Shown here in pieces: positions 36,712 through 48,317 of a DNA stretch of 64,000 nt; within the stretch, counting starts at the first letter, position 1; the number at the start of each line of letters is the position of its first letter. The notes below the pieces were generated by a model. That model ran no database searches. It saw nothing but the letters and a program-made list of their open reading frames with translations, and was not told the origin of the DNA. The position numbers were made by a program, and so were the translations under genes. The stretch is from Patiria pectinifera (taxonomy: Eukaryota > Echinodermata > Asteroidea > Valvatida > Asterinidae): assembly GCA_029964075.1 (NCBI GenBank), contig CM057136.1:15178381-15242380 (forward strand). The letters are read 5' to 3'.

Positions 36712-38145
36712 CCCCGGGGGGGGGGCAACTGCCCCCCCCCTCCCCCCCCCCCCCTTAGCGACGCCCATGCTTATTAGCTCACTTTTTCAGATTTATAGAT
36801 ATTGCCGGACAAATTTAAATTGATCAAAAGTTTACACGACGCGAACAGAAGATTTAATTTGTTTTTAGCTGATTCAGGAAACCGTTTTTAAGCAATTTAA
36901 TATCGAACAATGAGCACTTAGTGTACTGAGTTATCTGGACAATTATGTGTGTCGACATATAATTGATTTGACAAACTGCAGGAGAGTAAAACATGAGTAG
37001 GGAAAAATTACTTTGAAATCTAACTTCCGCTTCTGGTCAATATCATTGCTTGAAGCGCGGCATAATCCGCTGTGCACCTGGACAATAAGGCTATATCATC
37101 TTTTAAATCTCATTTTTCATTATGGTAACTTTTCAAATATTAATGTGTTTGCAGAAGACTCGGAGCTGTTTTTGAATGTCAATATTACAAACACCTTTAA
37201 AGTCCATTATCCAACTGGTGAAATTCAGTTTTCTTTCAAAAAGTCGGTTGGGTGTGTCATGTCCATTATATCTTTATATTTTTTTGTGATTAATGCCACT
37301 GAAAGTTGCATAAGGGGAAAAGGATTATTATTGACACCACAAAATATGATGACATTTTTCAGTAAACACTCTCCTGTACCGTAAGGCCTATTTTCTTTTC
37401 ATGTGAATTATGACTCAACCTGAGAAGAGAACTAGATGTATTTCGGTATCGCGTCAGATTGCGGTTTCGTCTGTATCATGAACAGGTCAAGTGTCAGAAA
37501 CTTTCATTTGTTGATTTCGCACTCAGTGAAAATGTGTACAAATTGCGAAATATGCCAAGGTTATTTCAGCCTATTCATCCATTTTATCACTTTTATTCGA
37601 ATATGCAACAACTTATAGCATGAACTAAGAGAAAGCACAGTGCAACAACTTTGGTTTCTTCTATAAAAAGTCATGCAGTTTGTTCGTTCTAAATGCGGAA
37701 GAACTGAAAATTTTCCAGGGACTTTCCTTTTAAACCCAGTTTCCATTTAACTGCGCTATTCAGTGACCTCGCATGTGACATACTAGGAGCGCGTATTGTC
37801 GTGATACGTTGGCTTACTATTTGCCTCAGTAACAAAAATAAACCACCGCGCTAAGTCATAAATCCTAAAGCCATGTCATAACATTAACAGAAAGAAAACA
37901 TTCAAGGGATTTTGATTTTATTTGGATGAACAGGCTGCAGTTCTCGGTGACTTAATCCTGCAGTAAGCTTTTTACGCAACGATTTTTTTACGCAACGAAA
38001 AACTTCAGCTCAACCTTCCCTCTGCTGACCTCCAACAGGACTTTAAAATGTACCTCAGCAGTTATCAACATCAAAACATGCATCTCCTACACTAAAATGA
38101 AATGTACAAAGAGCCCAACAAACAATAAGAATATTATCATCTTAC
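32676..38145. other. Intron, 5.5 kb
   Basis: No exon assigned. It contains the hAT-type MITE at 36518-36769 with its 45-50-nt T tract, a C-run near 34700, and an overlapping pair of open frames at 35285-35588 that I could not tie to any family. Confidence 0.55.
36518..36769. mobile_element. hAT-type MITE with perfect 8-bp target duplication
   Basis: A 252-bp element with a perfect 12-bp terminal inverted repeat, CATGGGCGTCGC. It is flanked by the exact direct repeat CTTATTAG (36510-36517 and 36770-36777). The interior is T-runs (about 48 T at 36664-36711), G-runs and C-runs, with no coding capacity. The intact target duplication implies a fairly recent insertion. Confidence 0.85.
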
Positions 38146-38472
38146 AGGTGATAACAGGTGTGTCTCACTTTTCTCCTTGTCTGCACTGTTTGGTAGTCGG
38201 ACGATGACAGTCGTCAAATCTTTGCAGGGCGGGACGGTGATGACCACCCCACACCGGCCCGTCTCGTCTCCCGGTAGCTCGGTGATCTCCACCCCCTCCC
38301 CGTCCGTCAGAACAGACGGCATACCATATGGGGGACAGGGTGCGGTCCGTCCCCTCCTGGGGAAGGTGCTGGCATTCCTGCTGGACACCTGCTTGGCGAA
38401 TTGGAGAGGGTGGGTGGTGGTGGAGTAGACGGCTGGCCACTCCATTCTTGGCTTGGTAATGAAGATGGGCAT
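38146..38472 (-). CDS. Candidate alternative first exon of the synaptopodin-2-like gene
   Basis: An ATG at 38472 opens 109 codons ending in a consensus donor (TCACCT|gtaaga) in phase 0, the phase needed by the second PDZ exon at 32675. It begins MPIFITKPRMEWPAVYS, continues with a basic FPRRGRTAP segment, then VEITELPGDETGRCG and VIVRLPNS. High GC and a clean donor favour real coding. Use as a first exon would give a protein that starts here and continues into only the second half of the PDZ domain. An acceptor-like ttacaag lies directly before the ATG, so an internal exon is possible, but it would interrupt the PDZ. No domain recognised. Confidence 0.55.
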
Positions 38473-40114
38473 CTTGTAAGCTCTTTCAAGCGATCTTGTA
38501 ACGTCTCTCGAAGTGCAAACTAGCTGAATCTTATGATACCTGCTTTAAAGAGTACGGCTGACTTCAAAGCACTGCCGAAGAAAGGCACTTTGTTTATGTC
38601 TTAAAACTCCGGAATGACTCTTGCTGCTCGGCCGTGTTGCAACTGCAACCGAAAACACTGCAATAAAATCCGTGTATGTGGTGTGCATACATAAACATTA
38701 ACTGTTTCATAATGTCATGTGAGAATTGTACAGCACGAAAATGGCATTGACTGCTTAAATGGCAAAGTACTATGAAATGCGACCCAATTTAATTTTTTCT
38801 CACGTCTGAAGAACACCTTTGACAACACAAGTGACTGACTGGTATAAGAGAGGAACAGTGCCTGTGTGTTGGTGTTTGACAAAGGCCCAAGGTCGCACTG
38901 GGTCCTCAGCTGGCTGAGCTGGGGTAGGATTCTACGATTCTCACCCAGTCATCTTCAGAAGCACCGCCCACCACCTGTCAAGGCCGCATCCAGCAGCCAA
39001 GGCGCCTCTTACATCAAATGACGACTGAAACAGAGAAAATACGTCTAATCGTTGAACCCGGCGTTCGCATCAAACTGTTCTCTCGCCAGTCGGTTCCTCT
39101 GCAAGTCACCCCTTATTGACACATGGCGAAATGGGAAGTGAAACACTCGAGGAAGGCTGTTTAGTTTCTCCTCTTGGAATTACCCGGAGCTCTCAGCTGC
39201 CTGGCTACATTCCCGGTGCACTACCGGATGTGACACCATGGACTCTTGAGGGTTCACAAACCAGCTTGACTCACTGGCAAAGAGAAAGCACGTGTTTAGA
39301 GCGCCCCTCAAAAAGGACACGACGGAAGCAAACACTTTCCCCTTTGCAGACACAAGTAGGGTTTACAACCATTTTTTTTATGACGATCCGAGCATATTAT
39401 ACAATGCGTGAATAATTCCCGTCATTTTGATTGGTAGGTCGTTGATCACGTGTCATTGAATTATTCATTCCAACCACGGCCCTGCTGCACCGCAAAAACA
39501 GAAGTTCCTTTCCACAGTCACACTATTGCTGGCGCTGACCAATCAGATGACGAGGATGTATTCAGGTGTTATTTATAAAACAATGAATGCTGCATATTCG
39601 TGCAATTGAAGGTATAATTTCATTTTATTCTTTGACAGATGGAATGTTCAACCCGCTCGGCTTCGCCACGCGGAACTTTCCATCTGTCACCTCATGAAAT
39701 TATTCTTACCATTGCACTCATATATAGACATTCATAACAGCCTCTAATTTTATTGATGACCTCTCTGTTGTACTCCCACCATGCAAAACCTCAAATCGCA
39801 CTAGGTGAGACTGCCATATGTGATTGATCACGTAATACCCTGGATCTCCCTCAGTGAACAACAAAGAAGTATCTTTAGTGGATGAAGCAATCAAAACATC
39901 AAATGACAATGCGATGAGACGTAGTATTAGGGAAGATACAATATTTACAAACATCAAAAAACGAAGTGATCAAATTATCACGAAATGCTTTACTGGATTG
40001 TTGTAAAGTCGTGGCTTCTGGTACTGTGCGCTAACATTTTTATCGCTGGTCGGCTGAACAGCGTTTGCGAAAACTGTTTTTTTTTCCTTCTCAAAACTGC
40101 TCCCAATATTTCAT

Positions 40115-40390
40115 GTTTAGTTTTCCGCATTTTCTTTGCAATCGATCACACACCTGTGAAGGGGTACAAGCCTGCTAGACTGATCATTCTGACCTTACAA
40201 TTCCCCAAAGTTTATGACTTGCCGTTTCATCTTAAGTGGGGCCAGGGAACCAGACTACAACAACATAATGGATTTTCTTGGTTTTTCCAGCATCTTCAAA
40301 ACGTGAAACACGTCAGTTTAACAATATTTGCTACAACATACTCCTCCAAATCCATTTATTTCTGAAAATTGCAGCAAAAGGAAAATGTTT
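40115..40390 (-). mobile_element. TTAA-element family, partial copy C (inverted)
   Basis: Read on the minus strand it shares TAGTCTGGTTCCCTG, CCCACTTAAGATGAAAC and GGAATTGTAAGGTCAG with copies A (4326) and B (49609). Both ends are missing or too diverged to place. Confidence 0.65.
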
Positions 40391-40949
40391 ACTGATCATA
40401 CTCCATTGCGTCGTTAGAAGTGTCCCTTTCAAATCACTGGTGCAACATCTTGCAATTGAGTTGTTCACGAATTGACATTTCTTTAGCTTGTATATATTTC
40501 AAGAATAGTCCCTTTCCCCTTAAACTTGTTTAACTACATGCACGTCCCATCAGCTTCCGCAGGAAATTTAATAAAAATGGGGCTCGATTGGGAAGCGAAC
40601 CTGTTGTTCCCCGCAGAATTCCGTCAGCTTTTAGGAGAAAAAAACCCTGCTCGACTCCACACGGCTGCCATAGAATGAACCTATTCTATGATTGAAAACG
40701 AGTGTGTCAGGGTTCACAGTCGAACATGTCCACTTCGATTGTAGCTGGAGGGATAGTTCCCGGATTTGGTGGGAAAACGCGAAATGTGATCCAGATGATT
40801 TGTCATTACATCTTCCTGTAAAACATATCGATTTAATTTTTGTAGAAAATTCACCTGGCTTGTTGGACATTTTGGTATCATAATTTAGACTCACGTACTA
40901 GCTGTGACAGCTGATAAAGAAAGTAAAGTAAAGTCTGTCACGAGCAAAT

Positions 40950-41205
40950 AAAGCCCATCAGGCCGGCGTTTATCGCCGGATTCCTGGACATGAAACAACA
41001 GAAAATATTTCTATTATCCCTGGATTGGATGCCAGGCCATCGCAGGTTACTCCCCAGCTAATGCCAATGCACCCATTTATATACTCCTGGGTGGAGAGAG
41101 GCAGTGGTGGTGAGATTGCTTGCCCAAGGACACAACATATGGCTGCACGCTGCAAGTCCGAACCCCTGACCATATATCTCACCTTGAACTCTAGGGGTTC
41201 ACCCT
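40950..41205. repeat. Old interspersed repeat fragment
   Basis: It contains the blocks GATGCCAGGCCATCGCAGG, CCCATTTATATACTCCTGG and TTGCCCAAGGACACAACA. I recall these blocks from dispersed repeats of several marine invertebrates and fish. No copy elsewhere in this window. Confidence 0.4.
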
Positions 41206-41507
41206 AGCAAATAAATTCCCATAGACACCAGTGTTAAATCCCTATACTTCAAAAAATCTTTCAAAAATACTGAGGTATTCAGGCTGCATATATAGAATGA
41301 ACAACATGTCATCTTTCATTTTCTTTTCAATTTTTGGGGTTGACCGATGACTTGAGTCTCACCAAAAGAAGACGACCCCTAAAACGAATGATGTTTCAAA
41401 CTGGAAAAGCAGCCGTTTCTATAAAAAAAAAAAAAAAGAAGATCCATCCACAACATGGCTAAATAGCGTTACTTTCGGGCGGGCCCAACTGCATCCAAAA
41501 TGCTCGG

Positions 41508-41693
41508 AATACGGGCGATTCCCAATAGTGCGCCTCCAAGAGTTTGCAACGCGTTGACCAATCACAATGCGCGAAATCAGTCGACCTTTTCCAAACGCGC
41601 ATTGGGTCGACAGATTTTGCGCATTGTGATTGGCCAACGCGTTGCAAACTCTTGGAGGCGCACTATTGGGAATCGCCCGTATTGGAAGCCCCA
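41508..41693. mobile_element. Foldback element with 79-bp arms
   Basis: The left arm (41508-41586) and right arm (about 41605-41693) are near-perfect reverse complements, about 3 mismatches, around a loop of roughly 18 nt. The ends read AATACGGGCGATTCCC inward from both sides. The same peptide therefore appears on both strands (IRAIPNSAPPRVCNAL), which is not coding evidence. Confidence 0.85.
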
Positions 41694-43151
41694 AGTTCGG
41701 ACCAGAGGTGCATTGCCATATATCTTCAATTTTCCAATTCCATGGCTCTCAATACTCTCTTATACAGCACGAGGTGATACCGATGGCAAGAAAGTGTGTA
41801 TAAAAACGAAAGCATGCAAAACTTAAATCGTGCTATTCAAAACTGCGCGCGGGTGGCAGCGTCCTTTTAACTCTATATCACCATTAGCAGATGTCAAGTG
41901 CGGATGCACTTTATCCCCTTTTGGTCAGTATCAACCCACTTTGTAATAATTCGAAAGGACCAGTCCGTCAGACTTCAATTATGCAGTGATTTTATAATTG
42001 ACCGGCGTGTCTCGTCCGGAAACGACCATTTCCGCTGATTACACTGTAGACCCGGACTGTTCATTTTTTTGCTTTACTCGATTCGCCACAAGAATTGAAA
42101 CTTCACTTGTTGGATTGAGGGCGCTATATCAGTTTTGAAGACTCTATCTTGTAGGTCGCCGTTCATAATTATGTACATGTATTTTGTAACGATCGACAGT
42201 TTGAAATATTTTTTTATTGCCTGTCCTCCCGTTTCTGTTGAATTTATTGTTTTCACCTCGGCGGACACTTCGATTTGTCGTTTCGTTTTCCCTTTCCCTG
42301 TTGTTCTCTTTTATAGTTATAAAAAAATCCCCTTTTGTTATTAAGAGTAATTACTGTGTTACTTTAACGTGATTTTATACTTCAAAAGAGATATTTTTAG
42401 ATTTGCCTGTTCTGGAAATTGTGAAGATTGCAGAAATCTTACAGTAAGTGCAATCCAGCGTTCTACTTTTTTGCTTTTTTTTTGTCAGCCACTTCAAATT
42501 AAAATCAGAAAATCATTGTTATCATACAAATCATTCAAAAATGGGTAAGGACAGATATTTTTAGTTCACTAGTAATTTGGTTCTAAACCTAAGGCAAAGT
42601 ATCCCGTAATGTACACTGATTAAGTGCCACCATCGTCCATCTCAAGCGGTGGAAATATACACATGGAGTTTCTTGACTGAAATACCGTGGTTCATAATGA
42701 CCTAGAGGCGATGTCGTCCATCAGCCTTATATGGACCGCTGCCTTCAATGCACGGCAGTTGGTCTGCGGGTTAGGTGATCCGATGACACGAGGATGTGAT
42801 CACCGTGTGAACAAGTATATATTATGATCACCTTTCAAGTCGAAGAAGATAGAACCGAGCGGGACACCAAGACAACTTTTCATGAGCCTTAAGATACTAT
42901 AAATCCTTGTCAATAGTAATTTCAAAAGATCAAAATTAGACTTCGTCTACATATTTTACAGGTGCACATAATAATTATGTGAGGTACAGTTATTATTTAT
43001 TTACCACCTCATCACTCTACAAAAATGTTATGAAGCCCATCATCGATCTCTTTTACGTCACCCTGGGGTGCCAAAAGGGTAAACTAAAGTTTCCCCCAAA
43101 AAGTTTCTCCCTTCATCTCGCTGACTATAGAAAGCAATTGTTAATCGCTAG

Positions 43152-43355
43152 AATGGACCGATCCAGTAAGCACCGCCCCATTGTGTTCTGACCAATCACA
43201 GCCGTGATTAATGTCCGACGTGCGTGCACAGAAGTCCGACATGCGTGCACGCGCGCGCGTATGATGCGCGCGGCAGGAAAATGCAGTGTGGCAGCAGAGG
43301 AGCGCGTGTTAATTTGCCCAGTGCGCAGTGGGCGGGGCTTACTGGATCGGCCATT
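43152..43355. mobile_element. MITE with about 26-bp terminal inverted repeats
   Basis: Left end AATGGACCGATCCAGTAAGC, right end GCTTACTGGATCGGCCATT; the inverted repeats continue into CCGCCC. The 204-bp element is unusually CpG-rich (runs of cgcgcgcg) for this AT-rich region. It lies 120 bp upstream of the first tRNA. Confidence 0.75.
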
Positions 43356-43475
43356 AACGTGACAAAGGAGTGATGGCCATTTGGCTTTTGTTTTGCAGTA
43401 AATTGTTGTTAGCGGTCCGTTTATTGTTTCTTCTGTATACATTTACCCAAGTAAGGGAATGAGTTAACTAAAACA

Positions 43476-43547
43476 GGCTTGTTGGTCTAGTGGCATGATT
43501 CTCGCTTTGGGTGCGAGAGGTCCCGGGTTCAATTCCCGGACAAGCCC
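43476..43547 (+). tRNA. tRNA-Pro: tRNA-Pro (TGG)
   Basis: 72 nt. The acceptor stem GGCTTGT pairs with ACAAGCC, followed by discriminator C. A-box TGGTCTAGTGG-like (here TGGCATG in the D arm). Anticodon stem CTCGC/GCGAG with loop TTTGGGT gives anticodon TGG at 43508-43510. B-box GGTTCAATTCC. A T-run follows for Pol III termination. Confidence 0.95.
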
Positions 43548-43747
43548 GTAATTTTTTCCCCGCATTTTTAAAGGATTTTTTTATATCGATTGCGTGCTTT
43601 TTTAAAAAGGCATGATCGATCGCCCTGGATTTTAAAACGTTTAAAGACCAATATTAATTTGTCTCTTCGTATCGCAAGATGCATGTGCAATGTGACTTAC
43701 ATCTTAATACGTGTTTTGCTGAATATCAAGCTTAATAAACATCAACA

Positions 43748-43819
43748 GGCTTGTTGGTCTAGTGGTATGATTCTCGCTTAGGGTGCGAGAGGTCCCGGGT
43801 TCAATTCCCGGACAAGCCC
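43748..43819 (+). tRNA. tRNA-Pro: tRNA-Pro (AGG)
   Basis: 72 nt, identical framework to its neighbours, anticodon loop TTAGGGT (AGG). Acceptor stem, D arm and T arm are all intact. Followed by a run of seven T. Confidence 0.95.
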
Positions 43820-43902
43820 GAATTTTTTTAAGTATATTTTAAGCATGAGGCAAATATGGTAAAACCCAGAAACGAGAGAAAGACATCTTTAACTGCATCG
43901 AC

Positions 43903-43974
43903 GGCTTGTTGGTCTAGTGGTATGATTCTCGCTTCGGGTGCGAGAGGTCCCGGGTTCAATTCCCGGACAAGCCC
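43903..43974 (+). tRNA. tRNA-Pro: tRNA-Pro (CGG), copy 1
   Basis: 72 nt, loop TTCGGGT (CGG), all arms intact, T-run downstream. First of three copies that share the same 5' flank (AACCCAGAAACGAGAGAAAG). Confidence 0.95.
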
Positions 43975-44057
43975 GAATTTTTTTTAGTATATTTTAAGCA
44001 TGAGGCAAATATGGTAAAACCCAGAAACGAGAGAAAGACATCTTTAACTGCATCGAC

Positions 44058-44116
44058 GGCTTGTTGGTCTAGTGGTATGATTCTCGCTTCGGGTGCGAGA
44101 ATTCCCGGACAAGCCC
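44058..44116 (+). pseudogene. Truncated tRNA-Pro (CGG) copy
   Basis: Only 59 nt. The acceptor, D and anticodon arms match its neighbours, but 13 nt are missing between GCGAGA and ATTCCCGG. This removes the variable loop and the 5' half of the T stem, including part of the B-box. It cannot fold as a tRNA and would be a poor Pol III template. Confidence 0.93.
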
Positions 44117-44201
44117 GAATTTTTTGTAAAGTATATTTTAAGCATGAGGCCAATATGGTAAAACCCAGAAACGAGAGAAAGACATCTTTAACTGCATCGA
44201 C

Positions 44202-44273
44202 GGCTTGTTGGTCTAGTGGTATGATTCTCGCTTCGGGTGCGAGAGGTCCCGGGTTCAATTCCCGGACAAGCCC
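44202..44273 (+). tRNA. tRNA-Pro: tRNA-Pro (CGG), copy 2
   Basis: 72 nt, identical to the copy at 43903 across the tRNA body, intact arms, followed by a T8 run. Confidence 0.95.
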
Positions 44274-44589
44274 GTATTTTTTTTCACCAAGGCTCAGGAA
44301 ACAAACTTGAGAACAGAAGATGTTCCGAAACAATTGTAGGTATAGACTTGTAAGTTTTAATTTTTAGCTACTGAATTGTTGCTCCAAGGCTGAATTTTAA
44401 CTAAGCTGATTTGACTCTTTCTAATTGTAACCGCGTGTTGATCTATATCGGGTATGATCAATCAAATCCCTTTTGTTTACGCTTGTAAAAATAGTCGTAA
44501 CGAATCCAATTTGTGTTTCGGGCTGACGTTAAAGGTCAGAGATGTGTCTCGTATATCCGCCCAGGGTAGCCTGTCAGATGTTCTCTGCT

Positions 44590-45105
44590 ATTTCTGGCAA
44601 GCCGACAACATATTTTAAGTGTTTTAGGGACCTCCTTTAATATGTTGTTAGTCAATATTGTTATGGGAGAAAACTTGATCAATCCAGCAACCCATCATTT
44701 ACATTTAAAGAGTGAATCTCTTCAAGAAATCATGGTTATTCTTTTTCTGACAAGCCGACAACATATAGTGTTTTAGGGACCCACTTTAATATACATGTAT
44801 TGCAAGTCAATATTTTGAGGTAAAAATCTTTAACTCCAGCACCCCGTCATTTGCATCTATGAAGAGCGATCTGTTCAGGGAATCGTACCATCACGTTTAG
44901 TTAGACTTGTAGTTATTCCATTTCTGGCAAACCGACAACATATATAGTGTTTTAGGGACCTCCTTCAATATGTTGTAGGCCCTAAGTCAATAATTCGAAA
45001 GAAAAAAAAAGATCACTCTAGCACCCCATCATTTACATCTAAATAGTGAATCTCTTCAGGGACACTCACCATCACGTTTACCTGCAATAAAGGCTGATAG
45101 TTATT
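44590..45105 (+). repeat. Three-unit tandem repeat, units of about 153-180 bp
   Basis: Unit starts at about 44594, 44747 and 44924, each with CTGGCAAGCCGACAACATAT (one or two changes), then GTGTTTTAGGGACC, AATATG, a CCAGCAACCCATCATTTACA-like block and AGTGAATCTCTTCA. Units differ by point changes and small indels. Not coding. Confidence 0.85.
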
Positions 45106-48100
45106 TTATGTTACTCCCCTCTTGATGTTCATTGAGTTTTCTTAGAACTTTTATGGTAATTTTGGTTTAAAACAATTAACCATTCCTATATTGAAAATTT
45201 CATGACCGGACGTCGATTAGTTTGATAAGCACAAAAACACAGAGGATGACGGACAAAAAAAGAGACATAAACTGAAGATTAATTAAATAAATTCGTGATC
45301 GAAGATAACCATTTAATTTTACGATTAAATTATGAAAATATCCCTAGTAATAACTATGACCTGAAGACTATTAATAACTATGACCCGATGAAGGATTTAA
45401 CTTCTCTCTGTTGTCAATGTTGCATGTCTATACTAAGAAAGATTTTTTTTCCTAGGCATAGGAATACCAAGATTATCTTTGCCCGATCCAACGTACCCAA
45501 GGGCCACATTTTTGGTTTCATGATCAGCAATGAAATACTCTCCGCGCCAAAAATCCAGAAAATTCCAAGCCTTGCAGATAAGGAGGGTTCTACATGTAAA
45601 CTTGAGGAGGCCAAAAAAATATTCCTTCTCGTTAACTGGACGCACATCTGGGCTTGTGAAAATGTATTAATGTCGACAGCAGAAGGTGCATGCCAGACGG
45701 GTTATTTATGGGACTTCAATATCATGTCTTGACCTCTTACTTGTGACAAGGCTGACAGGTTTGGCAGTGTCATGTCCACTATCAAAGGTGTTCTGTGCGC
45801 TCTGGTCGCGAGATACTCTAGAACGGTCCACAATCCAAGAGACAAGTTTTATAGTCAAGTGTATGAGGTTGTTAGACCTTTTGAAATGATAACATTTAAG
45901 ATATCTGTAACGAAAGTTGAGACGGCATGCTTTTACTATCAAAGTATAGCCAGAGACATAATGGAAGCGGATATAAATCACTTCAGAAGTTGCAAAGGAA
46001 ACATGATCTCCGTTTGGCAGAATCTAAGGAGGCGAACCTCAAACATTTGTAAACCTATTATGCTTAGTTTTTAAAAAGCATTCATATTCTTCCTTGAAAC
46101 GAAGCTCACGTGCCGATAAATGTTTAATTTTTCAGCGTTTCTTTTTATGTACAAAGTAGGCCTATGCGACAGATGTTTAAACTGCGCATTAAGTACCGCA
46201 CAGATTTGACCATTCTACAGCGACAAACTTTATCAGTTGAACTTGGACCTAGTTCAAAATTCAACCTATGGTATCCCTTGTAATACATTATCACGCACGA
46301 CGTCTCATACAAAGAGACTATGCCTTGATGAAAGAATATTAACCTTCATACCAAATTTCAAGGCCAAGTTTCACAGTGAACGGAGGATTGAGTCAGACGT
46401 GAAACTTCTCCAGGGTAATTCTTGATCTGTAATTCATTAGTATTTCTGCATCACTTGCTCAGGTGAGAGTAAACTTAGTCCGGCTTAGAATCTTGCTTGT
46501 CGACTTTTATATTTTCGCTTTATATAAGAATGCGTTAATATTTTCTCTTTAGCTGGATGAGGCATTTGAACGGCACTTTGAATCAAAGATGAATACTTTC
46601 ACTTCCCTTCTCTTCTTTCCAAATTACCCAGGATTTGAAGATATTCTCCAATCCGTCTGAGCCTATATCTTCCAACCAATACAGCTTATTTTATACAAAG
46701 GGCAACATTGTCTTAGGTTTTTTGTTCTGGAAACAACTTAGAATTTACCTTTAAACTGTGATGATATAAGAAATTAATTCTCTATAATTCTTGTTTTCCT
46801 ATACAGCAAATGAATGGCAGAATTTATGACAAATGTTGCCTCGTTTTTTCTGCCTCTTGGGAAACTTGATGGCAAATATCCAGACACTGCGGAGAACCAC
46901 ACGACAGCTTGTAGCAACTCCAAGAACGAAAAAGACCGCGTGTGTTTGGCATCGAGTACCGTCACAAGTCATGCTAAAAGCATCCGGGCAGGCATTTCAG
47001 GTATGTGCAATCTCTTGTCTGGGAGATGGCGTACATGGAGAACTTGATAATACTCCCTGCATGGCATCATCATCCGTCAGCCTGGCATTTGCCTTCGTCA
47101 CATCAAAACCATATCAATATACACGTATATTTGCAGAGTGGATGGACGAAGACGCACAGGCCAGGCTAGTGTTTGTGGCGTTTTTAGTCAATATTTGGAT
47201 TACGGCCTTGGCTGCAAACTAGATGTTGCAAAAGCGCGCGTTAACAGTTACCTGTCGGGCAGCCTATTACCGTATTTCAAAAACTGCTACATTGTGTGAT
47301 CATCATGATTATAATACGCCTGTTTTTAACATCACGTTTGGTGTCAAGTCAAAGATACCCTTATTAATATGCGGAATTTTTCATTGGACGTAATTGCATG
47401 CATCGATTGATGATATTTAGGCCTATGTTCAACAACTAGTGCTTGAGCCTGTTTCTCGACTTTTTGTATTCAACGAAGCATTTTACTTCATCCCATTTGA
47501 TTTATTATTTTTAAGAGGTACAATGATCGGTCTCAACTTCTCATTTTTTTTCTTCAAGCATCTTGAGAAGTCTCTCGATACCGGCGTCTAACCCCCATGA
47601 ACCTTGGCTAGGAATTTTATCGTAAAAATTAATGCTCTCTATGAACCCAGTACGTGACGCAGCTTACATTCGGAGCCTATTTTGGTCTGTGTCGTTGATC
47701 AAGTATCTCTTCCTTCTTTCTGTTATGAAAAGACTTACAAGTTTTAATGTGCTATTGAGTGTCTGTTGACACGAGCCGCGGCCGGATTAGCGAAATTTCA
47801 TTAAAGGCTTCTTTACCAAATATTTGAGAAAGTATATATCGAGTAAATTAGTGATTAATCTCCCAGCCACACTTTGATTCATGGTGTAACGCGCCGAAGT
47901 ATATCCCATACCATATTCTCACAAAATAACAACATTGTTTTTTTATAATATTGACATGCATCTTACAGTAGAATTCATTCATGTTATTGAAGAGCAGTTA
48001 ATGGGTGGGGCTGATAGATAGATATCGAGAATATTTTTATAATTTAATTTCTTCCACCCTTTCCCAGTTCCAACTAGGACTAAGGTTTTTTTCTTCAGCA

Positions 48101-48317
48101 TTTTAACAATAGCCAAATAAGTTGTATACACTAATGTTCTACTCTCAACAGCATATTCTATATGTAGGTTTTCTAAGGCGTGTCCTCTTTCGCGTCTTTA
48201 CTCACGTTGCACCATCAACAGTCACCATAACAGAATATTGGAGCAGAGAGTAACAAAAATAACTGCAAAAGACGACTCTTACTCAGAGAGTGTTAAAAAA
48301 AAAGAATTGAGATTTAC

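Larger units (their letters stand above)
38473..48317. other. Largest intron of the synaptopodin-2-like gene
   Basis: No protein exon assigned. It contains a partial TTAA-element copy (40115-40390, inverted), an old interspersed repeat (40950-41205), a foldback (41508-41693), a MITE (43152-43355), the tRNA-Pro cluster (43476-44273) and a tandem repeat (44590-45105). The open frames at 45295-46074 are unassigned. Confidence 0.6.

Noticed and set aside
41419-41826. Matching peptides on both strands (IRAIPNSAPPRVCNAL)
   Set aside because: Produced by the foldback arms; no gene.
44590-45105. CRISPR-like array
   Set aside because: Units are similar over their whole length, not constant repeats with unique spacers, and the genome is animal.
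45295-46074. Two plus-strand open frames of 145 and 100 aa in a row
   Set aside because: No family motif, AT-rich codons, no consistent splice sites linking them, and they overlap unrelated minus-strand frames. A decayed gene is possible but unsupported.
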